Below are positions 7,657 to 8,387 of a DNA stretch of 8,387 nucleotides, piece after piece. The notes beneath the pieces were generated by a model. The model had not been told where the DNA came from. It did no database searches and saw nothing but the letters and a program-made list of their open reading frames with translations. This DNA is from Candidatus Villigracilis saccharophilus. Its GTDB lineage: Bacteria > Chloroflexota > Anaerolineae > Anaerolineales > Villigracilaceae. The DNA lies in the NCBI GenBank assembly GCA_016709305.1, contig JADJNA010000046.1, positions 1 through 8,387 of the forward strand, in the 5' to 3' direction. Each line of letters opens with the position of its first letter. The stretch's first letter is position 1. A program made the translations under genes and the position numbers.

Positions 7657-7720
7657 AATATACCATAAAGGAAATATCCGCCTGTTAAGATGTTGTTAAT
7701 GCTTGTTATCCAAAGGTTAA
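7657..7720 (-). promoter_or_regulatory. Pho-box-like direct repeats and -10 upstream of the response regulator
   Basis: Plus-strand GTTAA or GTTAT occurs at 7684-7688, 7695-7699, 7705-7709 and 7716-7720, with spacings of 11, 10 and 11 bp. Read in the regulator's direction these are TTAAC/ATAAC units, close to the TTAACA half sites of the Bacillus PhoP box, whose repeats are also 11 bp apart. TATATT on the minus strand (7662-7657) is a plausible -10, 21 nt beyond the last repeat. A perfect 7-bp inverted repeat, TTGTTAT (7703-7709) with ATAACAA (7722-7728), overlaps the outer repeats. The layout suggests autoregulation. Confidence 0.6.
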
Positions 7721-7728
7721 TATAACAA

Positions 7729-7872
7729 AATCCGCGGAATGTTCATTAAATTCTCTGTTCAATCAAGGTGGCGACCTTTGCGAAGCATCCTGTGGGCGTC
7801 ACCGGGGATAGAGACGAGGACGTATATGCAAGATTTCTAATGAAAGGCGCGAAATGTTCTAAAATGAGAATG
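7729..7872. other. Intergenic stretch with a GC-rich hairpin, no gene recognised
   Basis: Between the two repeat clusters is a GC-richer island (about 7765-7830) in otherwise AT-rich DNA. GGTGGCG (7767-7773) can pair with CGTCACC (7797-7803), with one G-U pair, around a 23-nt loop. A GTG-initiated frame of 63 codons (7768-7959) crosses it without a ribosome binding site and resembles no family known to me; the minus strand is open there too. It does not match the conserved cores of the common riboswitches I could recall. It may be a small RNA, a leader structure or a remnant of a gene. Confidence 0.3.
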
Positions 7873-7948
7873 GTTTTAATGTTGATAGTGAAACGTTATT
7901 TAATCGTTAACTCGCCATTAAATTTCTTTTGGAAAAGATGGATACAAT
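7873..7948 (+). promoter_or_regulatory. Pho-box-like promoter of the PhoX gene
   Basis: GTTTT (7873-7877), GTTAT (7895-7899), GTTAA (7906-7910) and ATTAA (7917-7921) lie on an exact 11-bp grid; only the slot at 7884 is empty. The last three are consecutive 11-mers beginning CGTTAT, CGTTAA and CATTAA. TACAAT at 7943-7948 is a good -10 (5 of 6), and the final repeat covers the place where a -35 would be, as in known Pho-activated promoters. A perfect dyad, TACAATA (7943-7949) with TATTGTA (7952-7958), overlaps the -10. Confidence 0.6.
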
Positions 7949-8005
7949 ATTTATTGTAACTAATTCGACACAATTCATCTTATATTCAGAGGAGAAAATT
8001 TAAGT

Positions 8006-8387
8006 ATGTACAAGAACAGCAAAAACAATCAGTTCGGCCTGTTGGTGATTGCCCTGACCTTTGTTTCGGTTGGGACAGCATTCGCCAGATCCCTTGACCA
8101 GCCCCAGCAGTTCCAAGGCGCCGTATATTGTTTCAATACCAAAGGCGTGGATGTCAAATCCATTCTTACCGTGGGCGATCTTAGAACCTGAAACCGATGG
8201 TACCCCTATCGCATGGTAGGGCTTGCCGATGGTTTGGGTGCGTTTGAAAACGAAGACGGTCCCGACGACACCTTTACCCTTCTGATGAACCATGAAATAG
8301 CGCCCCCGGCTGGTATCGTGCGTGACCACGGCGCCGCGGGAGCTTTTATTTCAAAATGGATCATTAACAAGGATGATCTCAGTGTGG
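8006..8387 (+). CDS. Secreted PhoX-type phosphatase (DUF839), 5' part, one frameshift, cut by window edge
   Basis: PhoX-family enzymes are calcium- and iron-dependent phosphatases exported to release phosphate from organic esters; DUF839 proteins share the beta-propeller fold. ATG 8006 has AGAGGAGA (7988-7995) upstream with a slightly long 10-nt gap. Residues 1-29 form a Sec-type signal peptide: a basic start (MYKNSKNN), a hydrophobic stretch (FGLLVIALTFVSVG) and an A-F-A cleavage site. The opening frame stops at 8189-8191 after VGDLRT. One extra base (or two missing) near 8180-8183 restores GDLEPETDGTPYRMVGLADG, then FTLLMNHEIAPPAG, VRDHGAAGAFISKWIINK and the window edge. The MNHEI and HGA..AF.SKW..NK motifs are typical of the DUF839/PhoX group. 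Only about 127 residues are visible, so catalytic sites further on cannot be checked. Phased TTAA repeats upstream support phosphate-starvation control. It could instead be an uncharacterised DUF839 protein. Confidence 0.75.

Noticed and set aside
7765..7835. Known riboswitch (cobalamin, TPP, FMN, fluoride, c-di-GMP)
   Set aside because: None of the conserved core strings of these classes is present.
7768..7959. 63-codon GTG frame in the regulator-phoX gap as a gene
   Set aside because: It has no ribosome binding site and no recognisable family, and it runs through the candidate Pho repeats and -10 of phoX.
8000..8329. 109-codon minus-strand frame
   Set aside because: It is antisense to the signal peptide and DUF839 region of phoX, which has clear family motifs and a ribosome binding site.

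Overview
The window is a bacterial phosphate and polyphosphate locus. Protein flavour points to Chloroflexota, probably class Anaerolineae: an OmpR-type regulator with an RVWSWEF...RTVDVHI winged helix, a Ppx/GppA protein with a C-terminal HD domain, and a CHAD-SixA pair next to ppk. This placement comes from remembered homologues and was not tested by a search. There are no rRNA, tRNA, CRISPR or insertion-sequence signals.

Layout. Bases 1-1126, minus strand: an intact 340-residue GT-B-like (capsule/CDP-glycerol transferase type) protein, with the probable first codons of a further minus-strand gene running off the left edge. Bases 1127-1297: a divergent promoter region. Bases 1310-6861, plus strand: a five-gene run phoU - ppx/gppA-HD - CHAD - sixA - ppk, the first four nearly touching and ppk set off by a 124-nt gap. 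Bases 6901-6930: a terminator hairpin. Bases 6941-7648, minus strand: a PhoB/PhoP-like response regulator. Bases 7649-8005: a regulatory intergenic region. Bases 8006-8387, plus strand: the 5' part of a secreted DUF839/PhoX-type phosphatase, cut by the right edge.

How the genes fit together. PPK makes polyphosphate and Ppx removes it. CHAD proteins bind polyphosphate, SixA is a histidine-phosphate phosphatase, PhoU controls phosphate uptake and Pho signalling, and PhoX releases phosphate outside the cell. The regulator is the natural controller. TTAA-core repeats phased at about 11 bp, the architecture of Pho boxes, lie upstream of the regulator, upstream of phoX and, less regularly, upstream of phoU. 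They suggest one regulon. No sensor kinase or Pst transporter is in the window.

Sequence quality. phoU, ppx, ppk, the regulator and phoX are all broken by small indels, mostly single-base losses in or beside short homopolymers, while every frame continues with good family sequence on the other side. The simplest reading is uncorrected long-read or low-coverage consensus error rather than decay of five neighbouring genes. ppk also seems to lack about 70-80 residues of its N domain and carries a locally compensated frameshift. The features below give the reconstructed full spans.
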